Source of the DNA: Pseudomonas sp. LP_7_YM
GTDB lineage: Bacteria; Pseudomonadota; Gammaproteobacteria; Pseudomonadales; Pseudomonadaceae
DNA length: 64,000 bases
Direction of reading: 5' to 3'
Assembly: GCF_004364435.1 (NCBI RefSeq)
Contig: NZ_SOCT01000003.1
Span: 1 to 64,000, forward strand
This document shows positions 33,241 to 43,427 of this stretch, piece by piece. The notes beneath the pieces are model-generated. The model saw only the letters and a program-made list of their open reading frames with translations, was not told where the DNA came from and did not search any database. The position numbers were made by a program, and so were the translations under genes. Positions within the stretch are counted from its first letter, which is position 1; each line of letters opens with the position of its first letter.

Positions 33241-34334
33241 CACTCAAAGCCTTCCTGCGTCGGGCCGATTTGCACTACGGCAATGGCGTGCATTTGCATA
33301 CCGCGGCGTCCGGCAGTGTCGGCGAACTGCAAGCGTTGTATTTGTGCCTGGACGACGGCCAGCATCAGGCCGTCGGAGAAGTGCGGATCAACATCGCCTA
33401 TCTCAACGGGTACGCTGCTGAGCAGGTGGTCGCTCAGGCGTTACAAGCGCTCGCCGTGCTGCCATGGAGCAGCGACCCCTCTCATTTGCTGAGCCAGATG
33501 CCGGAGTGGGCAGCCAGCCTGAGCATGCCGGTGCGCAACCTGATCGATTGTGCGCTTCATGACTTGCTCGCTCGCCGCGCGGGCGTGCCGCTGGCGCAGT
33601 GGCTGGGCGCCCCTGTCTCGGACATTCGTTACGCCAGCAACCAGACGCTTTTCTGGTCGCCGTTCGATGTTTTCCTCGCGCAGGCGGATGCCTATGTAAA
33701 ACGAGGCTTTCACGACCTGAAGGTGCGCATTGCCGTGGGGACCTTCGAGGAGGACCTTGTGCGCCTGCAAGCCCTGCGAGACCGTTTTGGCGACGAAGTG
33801 AAAATAGCCGTCGATGTCAACGGTCAGTGGCCACTGCAGCACGCGCTGAAACACCTCGAAGCGCTGTCCCGGTTCAACCTGGTCTATGTCGAACAACCGA
33901 TTGCCGCAGGGGACTGGGATGCACTGGAGCAGCTTGCGCAGCACAGCCCGCTGCCGTTGATGATCGATGAAAGCCTGTCGAGCGGTGAGGACGTGGACCG
34001 CCTGTGCGCGCTGGGCGGCAAGCTGTGGGCGCACCTCAAACTGGTAAAAATCGGCGGTATCGCCCCCTGCCTTTCGGCCGCCCGACGACTGGCCAGTGCC
34101 TCGGTCCCGTACATGATCGGACAAATGAATGAAGGCGCCGCAGCCACTGCGGCAGCCCTGCACGTGGCCTGCGCAAGCACGCCGAGTTTCGCCGAACTGT
34201 ATGGCGCCGATGGCCTGTGCGACGACCCGGCAGGCCCCCTGCTCTATCTCGACGGTGACGCCCGATTGCCCCCGGCACCCGGATTGGGCATCACCCTCAA
34301 CCTCGAAAAAACTGAACTGATTCGGAGTTTCTGA
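33237..34334 (+). CDS. enolase-superfamily enzyme (mandelate racemase/muconate lactonizing/dipeptide epimerase group)
   Basis: 365 residues. The C-terminal barrel shows GFHDLKVRIAVGTFEED (the position of the K-x-K/R acid-base motif), the metal ligands Asp in KIAVDVNGQW, Glu in LVYVEQPIAAGDW and Asp-Glu in LMIDESLSSGEDV, and the opposite-face Lys in HLKLVKIGGIAP. This is the muconate-lactonizing subgroup pattern, which includes dipeptide epimerases and N-succinyl/N-acyl amino-acid racemases. With an M20 deacylase next to it, racemisation of an N-acyl amino acid or epimerisation of a dipeptide is plausible. Confidence 0.85.
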   Translation: MTLKAFLRRADLHYGNGVHLHTAASGSVGELQALYLCLDDGQHQAVGEVRINIAYLNGYAAEQVVAQALQALAVLPWSSDPSHLLSQMPEWAASLSMPVRNLIDCALHDLLARRAGVPLAQWLGAPVSDIRYASNQTLFWSPFDVFLAQADAYVKRGFHDLKVRIAVGTFEEDLVRLQALRDRFGDEVKIAVDVNGQWPLQHALKHLEALSRFNLVYVEQPIAAGDWDALEQLAQHSPLPLMIDESLSSGEDVDRLCALGGKLWAHLKLVKIGGIAPCLSAARRLASASVPYMIGQMNEGAAATAAALHVACASTPSFAELYGADGLCDDPAGPLLYLDGDARLPPAPGLGITLNLEKTELIRSF

Positions 34335-35509
34335 TGAACCAAGCGCCCCCCAGCAACGTACGTCAAGGCAGCGAATCGGCTTTCGCTGCCAGCGAATATG
34401 CCGAGCGCGTTCGCCACGCCAAAACCAATCTGGTCCAGGCGGGCATCGACGTGATGATCGTGACCGGGCCGGAGAATATCTTCTATCTCACCGGCCAACA
34501 GACACCGGGCTACTACACCTTTCAGGCACTCGTGTTGCCAGTCGACGGCGAGCCGATGTTCGTGATCCGCCAGCTCGAATATTTCAATTTCATCGCCAAC
34601 ACCTTTATCAGTGACGCCTCGGTGTATCTGGACGGCGATGACCCTGTGAGCTTTCTGGTTGCGGCCATCGAACAAAAAGGCTGGAGTAACCGCCGTATTG
34701 CCATCGACAAGCGAGGATGGTTCCTGCCTATCGCGGTCTATGAGGCTCTGCAAGGCAAGCTGGGCACTGTGCATGACGCCGCCGGGGTGATTGAAAAACT
34801 GCGTGCGGTGAAATCCCCGGCCGAAGTGGAAAAACTCGAATTTGCTGCGCGTTATGTCGATGCCGGCATGCGCGCAGGCATGGACGCAGTGAAAGTCGGC
34901 GCCAGTGAAAACGACCTGGTGGCTGCGATGCTGCAGGCCTCGATTGCCGCTGGCTCCGAATACATGGGCATGGAACCGTTGGTGTCGAGCGGCCCGCGCA
35001 CCGGCATCCCGCATGGCACCTGGCGTCGGCGCGTTCTGCAAGCGGGAGAGCCGGCCTTTCTCGAAATGGCGGCCAGCCATGACCGCTATCATGCCGCGTT
35101 GATGCGCTGCGCCTGGCTCGGCAAGCCGCCCGCCATTGCCATTGAAATGGAAAAAGTGTGCCAGCAAGCGCTGCAAGCGGCGCTGGACGCGCTGCGCCCC
35201 GGCGAGCCTTGCGAGGCTTCACACATCGCCTGCCAGGCAGTCATCGACCGCGCCGGATTCACCGACGCCTTCAAGAAGCGTACGGGTTATTCGGTGGGTA
35301 TTTCATTTGCGCCCGATTGGGGCGAAGGGTCGATTCTAAGCCTGTACAGCGGCGTGAAGACCGAGCTTGAGCCCGGCATGAGCTTTCACATTCCGCCCGC
35401 CCTGCGTATCTACGGCGAATTCACCGTGGGCGTGAGCGAGACGGTGGTCATTACCGAAACCGGCTATCGCGTGCTGGGCAGCCTTGAGCGACCATTGCGG
35501 CAAATCTGA
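34334..35509 (+). CDS. M24/creatinase-fold hydrolase
   Basis: 391 residues of the Xaa-Pro peptidase/creatinase family: TGPENIFYLTGQQTPGYYTF, the domain linker EKLRAVKSPAEVEKLEFAAR, SSGPRTGIPHGTW and TGYSVGISFAPDWGEG. Where metallopeptidases carry the two metal-binding Asp (DxxY…AD-T-R), this protein reads LEMAASHDRYHAALMR, so the metal site is not conserved. That points to the creatinase/ectoine-hydrolase type of member that cleaves a C-N bond without metal. It overlaps the preceding gene by 1 nt and ends the operon. Confidence 0.82.
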   Translation: MNQAPPSNVRQGSESAFAASEYAERVRHAKTNLVQAGIDVMIVTGPENIFYLTGQQTPGYYTFQALVLPVDGEPMFVIRQLEYFNFIANTFISDASVYLDGDDPVSFLVAAIEQKGWSNRRIAIDKRGWFLPIAVYEALQGKLGTVHDAAGVIEKLRAVKSPAEVEKLEFAARYVDAGMRAGMDAVKVGASENDLVAAMLQASIAAGSEYMGMEPLVSSGPRTGIPHGTWRRRVLQAGEPAFLEMAASHDRYHAALMRCAWLGKPPAIAIEMEKVCQQALQAALDALRPGEPCEASHIACQAVIDRAGFTDAFKKRTGYSVGISFAPDWGEGSILSLYSGVKTELEPGMSFHIPPALRIYGEFTVGVSETVVITETGYRVLGSLERPLRQI

Positions 35510-35521
35510 TCATCCCCTATC

Positions 35522-35555
35522 GACAGTCCGGTGGCTGGATAACCACCGGACTGTC
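35522..35555. terminator. hairpin between convergent operons
   Basis: A perfect 13-bp stem GACAGTCCGGTGG / CCACCGGACTGTC around an 8-nt loop, lying between the two convergent 3' ends. There is no long T-run, but the position and stability suit a bidirectional terminator. Confidence 0.7.
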
Positions 35556-35561
35556 AAATGC

Positions 35562-36767
35562 TCACTTCAACTGCGCACAGGCTTGCTCAAGCCGCTGACA
35601 GGCATCACCCAGCACTTGGTCATCCACCGCATAGGCAATGCGCAAATAACCCGGCGCACCGAATGCCGAGCCATGCACAGTCCCGACTTTCGCCGCGTCC
35701 AGCAAATAACTGGCGAAGTCAAAGTCATCGGCAATGAGTTTGCCGTCTGGCCTCTGCTTGCCGTACATGCCCTGACAATTCACGAACAAATAGAACGCCC
35801 CTTCCGGCATGGCACATTCCAGCCCTGCAATCCGCCCGATACTGTCCAGTACCTGGTCACGCCTCTCGGCAAGCCGACCGATCCAGTCCTCGATAAACGC
35901 CGTACCACCATCAAGCGCGGCAATCGCAGCGGCCTGAGAGATCGAACTAGGGTTGGAAGTGCTTTGTGACTGCAAGACCTGCAGCGCATCGATCAGCCAT
36001 TTCGGGCCACCGGCATAGCCAATGCGCCAGCCCGTCATCGAAAACGCTTTGGAAAGGCCGTTAACGGTCAGCGTGCGTGGCCGCAGCAGCGGCTCAACCT
36101 GCGCGGGCGTGAAAAATGCCCGACCGTAACGGGTGTGTTCGTAGATGTCGTCGGCCAGAACCAGGACGTGTTCGTGCCGTAGCAACACATCGGTCAGCGC
36201 CTTGATTTCATCTTCGCTATATACCGCACCGGTCGGGTTGTTGGGTGAATTAAGCAACACCCAGCGGGTGCGCGGCGTGATAGCGGCCTCAAGGGCCTGG
36301 GGCTGTAACTTCCAGCCATCGGATTCGTGGCACTGGACGATTCGGGTCTCGCCTTCGGCCAATGAAACCATGTCGGGGTAGGATACCCAGTAAGGCGCTG
36401 GGACAATGACCTCGTCGCCAGCATTCAGGGTTGCCATCAGTGCGTTAAAGATCAGTTGTTTGGCGCCTGCTCCAGCAATCACTTCGCCAGCGTTATAGAT
36501 CAGCCCGTTCTCGCGACTGAACTTGTCGATGATCGACTGCTTCAGGCGCGCGCTACCAGGGACAGCCGTGTATTTGGTTTCACCGGCATTGATCGCATCG
36601 ATTCCTGCCTGAGCGATGTGCGCGGGTGTGGGGAAATCCAGTTCCCCCTCGCCCAAATTGATCACCGACTGGCCCGCCGCCGTTAAAGCGCGCACCTTGT
36701 CGGAGATTTCTGCTGTTGGAGAAGGACGTACGCGGCGCATTCGCTGCGCCAGAACCGCTTGGAACAT
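35562..36767 (-). CDS. class I aminotransferase, aspartate aminotransferase-like
   Basis: 401 residues from ATG 36767, behind AAAGGTGACTG; a GTG at 36791 is less likely. PLP contacts: LNSPNNPTGAVYSEDE, LVLADDIYEHTRYG, Schiff-base Lys in VNGLSKAFSMTGWRIGYAGG, C-terminal Arg in GYLRIAYA. It is of the AspC/AatA subfamily I-gamma, which transaminates aspartate, aromatic or related amino acids with 2-oxoglutarate. It reads opposite to the M24 gene and precedes, on the same strand, nothing further; SDR and GntR genes lie upstream of it. The substrate is not determinable. Confidence 0.9.
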   Translation of the reverse strand: MFQAVLAQRMRRVRPSPTAEISDKVRALTAAGQSVINLGEGELDFPTPAHIAQAGIDAINAGETKYTAVPGSARLKQSIIDKFSRENGLIYNAGEVIAGAGAKQLIFNALMATLNAGDEVIVPAPYWVSYPDMVSLAEGETRIVQCHESDGWKLQPQALEAAITPRTRWVLLNSPNNPTGAVYSEDEIKALTDVLLRHEHVLVLADDIYEHTRYGRAFFTPAQVEPLLRPRTLTVNGLSKAFSMTGWRIGYAGGPKWLIDALQVLQSQSTSNPSSISQAAAIAALDGGTAFIEDWIGRLAERRDQVLDSIGRIAGLECAMPEGAFYLFVNCQGMYGKQRPDGKLIADDFDFASYLLDAAKVGTVHGSAFGAPGYLRIAYAVDDQVLGDACQRLEQACAQLK

Positions 36768-36875
36768 TTCAGTCACCTTTGATATTTGCACCTATTGCTA
36801 CATTTAAAACAACAGGTGACATAAGGAAAGCTCGGCTGCACGGTCAGCAGAGGATGAATCACGATCCAAGAGGGT

Positions 36876-37661
36876 TTAAATGCTGCGAATCAGGCCGCCA
36901 TCGACCCGCAAGGAGGTGCCGGTGATGTAGCTCGCTCGGGCGCTGGCCAGGAAGATAACCGCATCGGCAAACTCGGACGGCTCGCCATAGCGGCCGACCG
37001 CGATGGTGCTGCGCGAGGCCGTGGCGATGGCCTCGGTGGTGGAGCCGGCGCGCTTGGCAGCCGCCTGGTCCAGCTCGCTGACGCGGGCGGTAGCGATGCG
37101 TCCGGGAATGACCGAGTTGACGGTGACTCCCTCGGCGGCCACTTCATTGGCCAGGGTTTTAGACCACCCGATAATGCTGGCGCGCAAGGTGTTGGAAATG
37201 CCCAGGTTGGGAATCGGTTGCACCACCCCGGAAGACACGACATTGATGATGCGCCCCCATCCCCTTTCGCGCATGCCAGGCAGGACGCTGGCAGTGACTT
37301 CAAACAGTGCGCAGACCATGCTGTCGAACGCCGCCTGCCACTGGCGGGTTTCAACGGCGCACACTGCACCCGGTGCAGGACCGCCACCGTTATTGATCAG
37401 AATGTCGTAACCGCGCCCGTTGGCTAACAGTCGATCCAAAGCGCCACGACGCTGTTCGGGATCGGCCAGGTCCAGCACCAGATAGTCCGCCTGGGCACCT
37501 GAATCGCTCAGTTTGCGCGCCTCTTCGGCCAGCACGTCATCACGGCGGCCACACAACGTAACGGCAACCCCCTCTGCGGTAAGACCCTGCGCAATCGCCA
37601 GGCCCAGACCACGGCTTGAGCCAAGCACCAGCGCACGTTTACCTCGCAAACCTAATTCCAT
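36876..37661 (-). CDS. SDR-family oxidoreductase lacking the canonical YxxxK
   Basis: 261 residues from ATG 37661 behind AGAGAGGG. The Rossmann start is LRGKRALVLGSSRGLGLAIA; NNGGGPAPGA replaces the NNAG motif; INVVSSGVV carries the Ser. At the place of the usual Y-x3-K the sequence is SNTLR within NLGISNTLRASIIGWSK, so the catalytic Tyr and Lys are not at their standard positions. The C-terminus ITGTSLRVDGG is typical. It may use an alternative catalytic set or belong to a branch with a different reaction. It lies 40 nt downstream of the GntR regulator. Confidence 0.85.
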   Translation of the reverse strand: MELGLRGKRALVLGSSRGLGLAIAQGLTAEGVAVTLCGRRDDVLAEEARKLSDSGAQADYLVLDLADPEQRRGALDRLLANGRGYDILINNGGGPAPGAVCAVETRQWQAAFDSMVCALFEVTASVLPGMRERGWGRIINVVSSGVVQPIPNLGISNTLRASIIGWSKTLANEVAAEGVTVNSVIPGRIATARVSELDQAAAKRAGSTTEAIATASRSTIAVGRYGEPSEFADAVIFLASARASYITGTSLRVDGGLIRSI

Positions 37662-37701
37662 GAAACCCTCTCTCAACGTAAGGACCAGCGCCTGGCAGGC
37701 G

Positions 37702-38655
37702 CTAGCCGTAAATGGGGACATCCGCCACCTGACGGGGTGGGCGGAGGTTGGCCGAGGCTTTGCGCGTCGGCTTTTTGCCGGGTTGCGCCGCAGTGTCAGC
37801 GTGGGTCAGGTGTTTGCGCATCAGCTCGCTGGCATCCGCGTAGCGACCGCTGGCGACTGCATCGATAATTGCCAGATGCTCGGCGCACCAGTCGCGCACT
37901 CGGCGCCGGTTGGCATAGCCTGCAAACTCGAGCAACTTGCGCAGCCGGTTCTGTTGCTGAATGGCTTGAATCACAAAGGTGTTGCCGCCGAACTCGGCGA
38001 ACATTTCGTGAAACCGCGCATCGGTTTCGAATAACTGGGCATTGCTGACTGCCGCGGAGTCCGAATGACTGGCCAGATACAAATGCTGCAATCGCGAACG
38101 CTCCAGCGCTGCGGCATCCGGCCTGAACTGCGGTTGCAGGAAGTTCGCCGGCTCCACCATCAGCCGGAACTGGTAGCCGCTGCGTAATGCCGCTTCATCC
38201 AGTGTTGGCAAAAAGCTCCAGCCGTGGCCTTTGTTACGAATCAGCAACCCGTCTTCCGCCATGCGCGTCAGGGTTTTCATTAGCGTGACCCGGTCGACGT
38301 CGTAGCGTGTGGCGATTTCCGTCTGCGTTACCGAATGAGCGATCGCGCCGCTAAGCCGATCATTGACCAGACGTTCATAGAGTGAATCCTCGACGCTGGA
38401 GGACACACTCAACTCCACTCGCTGCAGCGCATCGAACGCCTTGAGCAGGAAAAACCCCTGATGCCGGCGAGTTTCGACGATGCCCTCCTCGACCAGAAGC
38501 TTCAAGGCGTTACGGGTAGGCGTGCGGGAAACGCCGAGCAAATCGGCAATCTGTTGCTCGCGCAAATGATGGCCAGGCTCGAAGCGCGCCTTACGCACGA
38601 AATCAAGAATCTGGTTAGCCAGACGACGGCTGTTCTGGCCCGGTAACGACGCCAT
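37702..38655 (-). CDS. GntR-family regulator with an extra winged-helix segment
   Basis: 317 residues from ATG 38655. The N-terminal GntR winged helix reads RLANQILDFVRKARFEPGHH and LGVSRTPTRNALKLLVEEGI. A second HTH-like segment (TQTEIATRYDVDRVTLMKTL, then MAEDGLLIRNKGHGWSF) follows at ~105-150, and the C-terminal FCD-like helical ligand domain ends at ~290. It is divergent from the DapA-like gene at 38830; the inverted repeat at 38760-38790 is a candidate operator. It probably controls both that gene and the SDR/aminotransferase genes downstream. Confidence 0.88.
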   Translation of the reverse strand: MASLPGQNSRRLANQILDFVRKARFEPGHHLREQQIADLLGVSRTPTRNALKLLVEEGIVETRRHQGFFLLKAFDALQRVELSVSSSVEDSLYERLVNDRLSGAIAHSVTQTEIATRYDVDRVTLMKTLTRMAEDGLLIRNKGHGWSFLPTLDEAALRSGYQFRLMVEPANFLQPQFRPDAAALERSRLQHLYLASHSDSAAVSNAQLFETDARFHEMFAEFGGNTFVIQAIQQQNRLRKLLEFAGYANRRRVRDWCAEHLAIIDAVASGRYADASELMRKHLTHADTAAQPGKKPTRKASANLRPPRQVADVPIYG

Positions 38656-38759
38656 GGAAGGTGAACCTCGACAATAAAGAGTGCGCACATCCTACCAAGG
38701 ACGCCCACAGGTCTGCTCAGAAGCAAATGAACGACCGAGCGTCATCGTCGGCAGAAAGT

Positions 38760-38790
38760 TATTGTACATATGGGCACAGATAATACAATA
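38760..38790. promoter_or_regulatory. candidate GntR operator
   Basis: TATTGTAC (38760-38767) and ATACAATA (38783-38790) form an inverted repeat in the intergenic region between the divergent GntR and DapA-like genes. Confidence 0.35.
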
Positions 38791-38829
38791 TCTGCTCACC
38801 CCGATGTCCAGCCTCCAAAGGATCCACGC

Positions 38830-39753
38830 ATGCAAACCATTCAAGAATGTCGCGAACGCCTTCACGGGATCTTTAACATCACCGTCACCCCCTTCACTGC
38901 AAATGGCGATTTCGATTACGCGGCGATGGCCGAAAATATCGAGCGCGTCATCGAGCTGGGTTATGACGGCTTGCTGATCGGCGGGACGTACGGCGAGTTT
39001 CCGGTCATGACCTGTGAAGAGCGCGCCGAACTGTTTCGCAAGGTGATGGCGATCGTGGGCGACCGCGTGCCGGTAATGCTCTGCACCGCGGGTTCAGACA
39101 GCCGTGTCGTGCGCGAATTGACACAGCTGGCGGGCGAGCTTGGTGGTCTGCCGATGGTCACTCCTCCCTTTGTATCGGAGATTACGGACGATCAGATTGT
39201 CAGCTTCTTCAAAGACATGGCACCGCTGTCCAGGACCGGCATCCTGATCTACAACGCCCCCGGGATTGGTATCACCCTTTCGGTGTCGGTCATTGAGCAA
39301 CTGGCCAGAATCGAGGGTGTGGTGGGCTTGAAACAAGGGGATCTAACGCCTACGGTGATCGACCGCATCGCCAATAAACTGAGCGGCAAGGTTCGCCTGT
39401 TCTGTGCCTCGGACCTGGTCTTCAGCGGCCCCATGATGGCTGGCTTCGACGGCATCAGCTCGACCAACAGTGGTGCCTTGCCGGAACTGATCCTGGCGAC
39501 GTTCCGAGCGTTGCAGGCAGGCGATGCCACAAAAGCCACCGAATTACATCGCCTCTGGTTCCCGTTACGCGAGCTGGCACGCAAACACGGTCAGCCTCAA
39601 ACCACCAAAGCGATCATGAACCTGCGCGGATTCAAGGGTGGGTCGGTTCGCCACCCGTTGCTGGACCTGCAAGGCGCGGCGCTTGAAGAAGTAGCGCTGG
39701 CTCTGCGCACCCTGGCCAGCGATCCGCGTTCGGCAATCGTATTGCCGAAATAA
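38830..39753 (+). CDS. dihydrodipicolinate synthase/N-acetylneuraminate lyase family protein
   Basis: 307 residues from ATG 38830 behind AAAGGATCC; ATG 38770 is an in-frame alternative with a weaker site. The family motifs are GIFNITVTPFTANGDFDY, LIGGTYGEFPVMTCEER, Tyr in GILIYNAPGIGIT and Schiff-base Lys in GVVGLKQGDL. Members make or break a C-C bond with pyruvate. A second role outside lysine synthesis is likely, since it sits alone beside a GntR regulator and a catabolic-looking cluster. A 2-keto acid aldolase acting on a degradation product is a reasonable guess. Confidence 0.88.
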   Translation: MQTIQECRERLHGIFNITVTPFTANGDFDYAAMAENIERVIELGYDGLLIGGTYGEFPVMTCEERAELFRKVMAIVGDRVPVMLCTAGSDSRVVRELTQLAGELGGLPMVTPPFVSEITDDQIVSFFKDMAPLSRTGILIYNAPGIGITLSVSVIEQLARIEGVVGLKQGDLTPTVIDRIANKLSGKVRLFCASDLVFSGPMMAGFDGISSTNSGALPELILATFRALQAGDATKATELHRLWFPLRELARKHGQPQTTKAIMNLRGFKGGSVRHPLLDLQGAALEEVALALRTLASDPRSAIVLPK

Positions 39754-40160
39754 GGTCTGACCGGCAGCTACCGAAGGTGATGGCTCATCTTCGGGAGCTG
39801 ATTCAGACCGCAAAGTGCAACTGAAAAGGTGATGGATCTATCACAGGTGGCGGGGTCTACTTGCGCCGCCTGCATCTCCCACCCGCCATTCACCCAGGAA
39901 CCCTTCCCTGAATAGCCGGAAGTTCACGATGATAAGGCGCGCACTTTGTTCTGAATACGTAGGCGGTGCACGAACAGAGTGTGACGTGATGCTGTAATCA
40001 TCAAGGCGATGTATCAGCGCGATCGCAGGGTCGAAGCACCTAGTGGAGGAGATTTTTCGCTTTCCGAAGAGCGAATCCCACCAAATAATCTACTCAGCAT
40101 CCGATGGATACCGTAGAAAACCGGGAATGAGGGTGCTTGGGATGGGCACTTACTGGAACG
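39754..40160. other. intergenic, no gene seen
   Basis: About 400 nt between the DapA-like gene and the tRNA-Gly terminator. The overlapping open frames near 40020-40330 cover the tRNA and are not genes. It may mark the junction of an inserted segment, since tRNA-Gly and tRNA-Cys are often close together in Pseudomonas but are 13 kb apart here. Confidence 0.4.
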
Positions 40161-40182
40161 AAAAAAGAGGCCGAAGCCTCTT
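40161..40182 (-). terminator. terminator of tRNA-Gly transcript
   Basis: Stem AAGAGGC / GCCTCTT with a TTCG-type loop, followed on the minus strand by TTTTTT, about 45 nt after the tRNA 3' end. Confidence 0.9.
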
Positions 40183-40227
40183 CTTTTCAGTTTTGCAGAC
40201 CTGGATAAAAGACCGCAAAACACTATC

Positions 40228-40303
<76 letters not shown>

Positions 40304-40364
40304 ATTGTGTGGGCGCCATTCTATAGATTCGAGTGACCGCGTCAACCCCTTGATTTAAAGAAAC

Positions 40365-40925
40365 TTATTTTTCCTCTGTAGTGGTGCGCAGGTGCGGCCA
40401 GGCCGCTCTTAGGTATTGCACCATCGACCATAGCGTCAGCCCCGCCGCTATCATCAGCAGCACATACCCCAGCACGACCCAGAAGGTGAAGGCAGGCGGG
40501 TTCGCCAGTAGAATCACCAGCGCGAGCATTTGCGCGGCTGTCTTCCATTTGCCCAGATTGGAGACTGCCACTTGCGCACGCGCACCCAACTCGGCCATCC
40601 ATTCGCGCAGTGCAGAGATCACGATCTCTCGACCGATGATGACCGCAGCTGGCAAGGTCAGCCAGAAATTAGCGTGCCCCTGCACCAGCAATACCAAGGC
40701 GACGGCGACCATCAGCTTGTCGGCAACCGGATCGAGAAACGCGCCAAAGGGTGTGCTCTGCTCCAGTCGACGCGCCAGGTATCCATCCAGCCAGTCAGTG
40801 GCCGCCGCAAGGGCGAACACAGAACTGGCGGCCATGTAGCTCCAGTGATAAGGCAAATAAAACAGCAGAATGAAGATCGGAATCAGCAGGACACGTAATA
40901 CGGTGATCAAATTAGGGATATTCAT
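40365..40925 (-). CDS. pgsA: CDP-diacylglycerol-glycerol-3-phosphate 3-phosphatidyltransferase
   Basis: 186 residues from ATG 40925 ([20 protein letters not shown]). An integral membrane enzyme with about five spans. The CDP-alcohol phosphotransferase signature is complete: [15 protein letters not shown] followed by [11 protein letters not shown]. It makes phosphatidylglycerol phosphate, the first step to PG and cardiolipin. It lies 32 nt after uvrC on the same strand and ahead of tRNA-Gly, the conserved gacA-uvrC-pgsA order. Confidence 0.97.
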   Translation of the reverse strand: MNIPNLITVLRVLLIPIFILLFYLPYHWSYMAASSVFALAAATDWLDGYLARRLEQSTPFGAFLDPVADKLMVAVALVLLVQGHANFWLTLPAAVIIGREIVISALREWMAELGARAQVAVSNLGKWKTAAQMLALVILLANPPAFTFWVVLGYVLLMIAAGLTLWSMVQYLRAAWPHLRTTTEEK

Positions 40926-40957
40926 CGGCACAACTGGCTACGAGGTGAACAGGCATT

Positions 40958-42781
40958 CTACTCGCTGTGCAGGCTCGCATAAATCGACTCTGCGAGCTTT
41001 TTACTGATTCCGGGTGCTTTGGCGATTTCTTCGATGCTTGCGCGGGACAATTCCTGCAGGCCACCGAAGTGCTTGAGCAGGTCCCGGCGTCGCGTCGGGC
41101 CCACGCCCGCCACGCCTTCCAGCGTCGAAGTACGCCTTGTCTTGCCGCGGCGCGCACGGTGTCCGGTGATTGCAAAACGGTGAGCTTCATCGCGAATCTG
41201 CTGAATCAAGTGCAGCGCCGGAGAGTCGCCCCGCAGCGTGAACTCATGGGCGGCGTCATTGAGGTATAGCGTTTCGAAACCGGCCTTTCGCGTAGTGCCC
41301 TTGGCGACGCCCAGCAGGATCAGGTCCGGCACGGCCAGTTCGTTCATGACGTCACGCGCCATGTTCAGCTGCCCCTTGCCGCCGTCGACCAGCAGGATAT
41401 CCGGTAGCTTGCCTTCGCCGTCCTTGATCTTGCTGAAACGTCGGGTCAGCGCTTGATGCATTGCCGCATAGTCATCGCCTGCAGTCACGCCTTCGATGTT
41501 GTAGCGGCGGTAATCGGACTTGATCGGCCCTTCCGGCCCGAACACCACGCAGGAGGCTACTGTCGCTTCGCCACTGGAATGACTGATGTCGTAACACTCC
41601 AGCCGCTGCGGTGGCTCATCCAGCTTGAGCACCTCGGCCAGCGCCTCGAAGCGCGCCGCGACGTGCTGTCGGTTGGCAAGCCGCGCGGCGAGCGCCTGCT
41701 CGGCGTTGGTCACGGCCAACTGCTGCCAGCGCGCACGGGTTCCGCGCACCCGATGACTGATGAGCATTTCCTTGCCACGGGAAGCGTCAATGGCCTCGAT
41801 CAGCGCGGGGAAATCTTCATTGACGACGTTGACGATGACTTCGCTCGGCAGCTCGCGCTCACCACCGCCCAGGAAATACTGCGCCAGGAACGCTGACATC
41901 ACCTCGCCGACCTCTTCCTCTATACCCACTTGAGGGAAGAAGTTCTTGCTGCCCAGCACCCGGCCGCCACGCACGCTGATCAAATGTACACAGGCACCGC
42001 CCGGGTTCACAAAAGCGGCGACCACGTCGACGTCGCCACTGCCGCTTTCCATGCTCTGTTGATCCTGAACACGGCGCAGCAGGCCGATCTGGTCCCGCAA
42101 TTCGGCAGCCCGTTCGAAATTGAGCGCCATGGCTGCTTTCTCCATGAGCATGTTCAACTCGTCAGTCAGAGCATTGCTACGTCCCTCAAGGAACATCACC
42201 GAGTGACGCACGTCCTCGGCATACACCTGCGGCTCGACGAAATTTACGCATGGGGCCTTGCAGCGCTTTATCTGATATTGCAGGCATGGGCGCGTCCGAT
42301 TCTTGTAGAAACTGTCTTCGCACTGCCGGACGTGAAAGGTCTTTTGCAGAATGCTTAGGCTTTCTCGTATCGCCCCCGCACTCGGGTAGGGGCCGAAGTA
42401 ACGTCCCTTGGCCTTTTTCGCGCCACGGTGGATGCTCAGGCGTGGAAATTCGCCATTGGACAAATGCACATAAGGGTACGATTTGTCGTCACGCAGCAGG
42501 ATGTTATAGGGCGGACGTGACTCTTTGATCAACGTCTGTTCCAACAACAGCGCTTCGGTTTCATTGGCGGTGATGGTGGTTTCGATCTGAGAAATACGCG
42601 CTACCAGTGCGCCTGTTTTCGGCGCATGTCCGGTCTTGCGGAAATAGCTGGCGAGACGTTTCTTCAGGTTCTTGGCTTTGCCCACATAAAGAAGCCGGCC
42701 CTCGGTATCGAACATGCGATAAACACCGGGGCGGCCACTGCAGGTGGCAAGAAAGGCACTTGGATCAAACAGTTGGGTCAT
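40958..42781 (-). CDS. uvrC: UvrABC excinuclease subunit C
   Basis: 607 residues from ATG 42781 ([20 protein letters not shown]), 1 nt after the gacA stop; a longer in-frame start would lie inside gacA. Domains in order: GIY-YIG nuclease ([20 protein letters not shown], ~18-95), Cys-rich link ([15 protein letters not shown]), UVR (~200-235, [20 protein letters not shown]), RNase H-like nuclease ([27 protein letters not shown]) and C-terminal helix-hairpin-helix ([20 protein letters not shown]). It makes both incisions in nucleotide excision repair. All key blocks look intact. Confidence 0.98.
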   Translation of the reverse strand: MTQLFDPSAFLATCSGRPGVYRMFDTEGRLLYVGKAKNLKKRLASYFRKTGHAPKTGALVARISQIETTITANETEALLLEQTLIKESRPPYNILLRDDKSYPYVHLSNGEFPRLSIHRGAKKAKGRYFGPYPSAGAIRESLSILQKTFHVRQCEDSFYKNRTRPCLQYQIKRCKAPCVNFVEPQVYAEDVRHSVMFLEGRSNALTDELNMLMEKAAMALNFERAAELRDQIGLLRRVQDQQSMESGSGDVDVVAAFVNPGGACVHLISVRGGRVLGSKNFFPQVGIEEEVGEVMSAFLAQYFLGGGERELPSEVIVNVVNEDFPALIEAIDASRGKEMLISHRVRGTRARWQQLAVTNAEQALAARLANRQHVAARFEALAEVLKLDEPPQRLECYDISHSSGEATVASCVVFGPEGPIKSDYRRYNIEGVTAGDDYAAMHQALTRRFSKIKDGEGKLPDILLVDGGKGQLNMARDVMNELAVPDLILLGVAKGTTRKAGFETLYLNDAAHEFTLRGDSPALHLIQQIRDEAHRFAITGHRARRGKTRRTSTLEGVAGVGPTRRRDLLKHFGGLQELSRASIEEIAKAPGISKKLAESIYASLHSE

Positions 42782-42782
42782 T

Positions 42783-43427
42783 TCAGGCGCTGGCGTCGAC
42801 CATGCCGTGACGCACGGCAAGCAGGGCAAGCTCAACGTCACTGGTGATCGAAAGCTTCTCGAAGATGCGATATCGGTAAGTGTTCACTGTTTTAGGGGAC
42901 AGGCACAGTTTGTCGGAAATGGTCTGCACTTTCTGGCAGCCGACGATCATCAGGGCAATCTGGATTTCTCGCTCCGACAGCAGATCGAATGGCGAATTAC
43001 TGGTTTGCGGCTGGAAGGACTTGAGCGCCAGCTGCTGTGCAATCTGCGGGCTGATGTAGCGCTGGCCTGCAAACACCAGACGAATGGCCTGAACCATCTC
43101 GGTCAAGCCCGCGCCCTTGGTCATGTAGCCTGCGGCTCCGGCCTGCAACAAACGGGTGGGAAACGGATCTTCCTCACATGCCGTCACTGCGACCACCTTG
43201 ATATCCGGATAGCTACGCAGCAGCTTGCGCGTAGCCTCCAGGCCACCGATACCTGGCATCTTGACATCCATCAGCACGACGTCGGGGTTGAGTTCACGAG
43301 CCTTCTTTAACGACTCTTCGCCAGACTCGGCCTGTCCGACCACCTGCAGGCCGTCGATGTCGGAGAGCATGCGTGTGATACCCGTCCGAACCAGATCGTG
43401 GTCATCGACAACCAGCACCCTAATCAA
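42783..43427 (-). CDS. gacA: GacA response regulator (UvrY)
   Basis: A 214-residue NarL/FixJ-type regulator. The receiver domain has Asp8/Asp9 ([10 protein letters not shown]), phospho-acceptor Asp54 ([11 protein letters not shown]) and Lys near 105. The LuxR-type HTH covers ~145-205 ([38 protein letters not shown]). Phosphorylated by GacS, it activates the small RNAs RsmY/Z and so secondary metabolism, biofilm and secretion. It abuts uvrC (stop 1 nt before its ATG). The GacA network often controls antibiotic and toxin clusters in Pseudomonas, so it could influence the cargo cluster at 13-20 kb. Confidence 0.98.
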   Translation of the reverse strand: MIRVLVVDDHDLVRTGITRMLSDIDGLQVVGQAESGEESLKKARELNPDVVLMDVKMPGIGGLEATRKLLRSYPDIKVVAVTACEEDPFPTRLLQAGAAGYMTKGAGLTEMVQAIRLVFAGQRYISPQIAQQLALKSFQPQTSNSPFDLLSEREIQIALMIVGCQKVQTISDKLCLSPKTVNTYRYRIFEKLSITSDVELALLAVRHGMVDASA

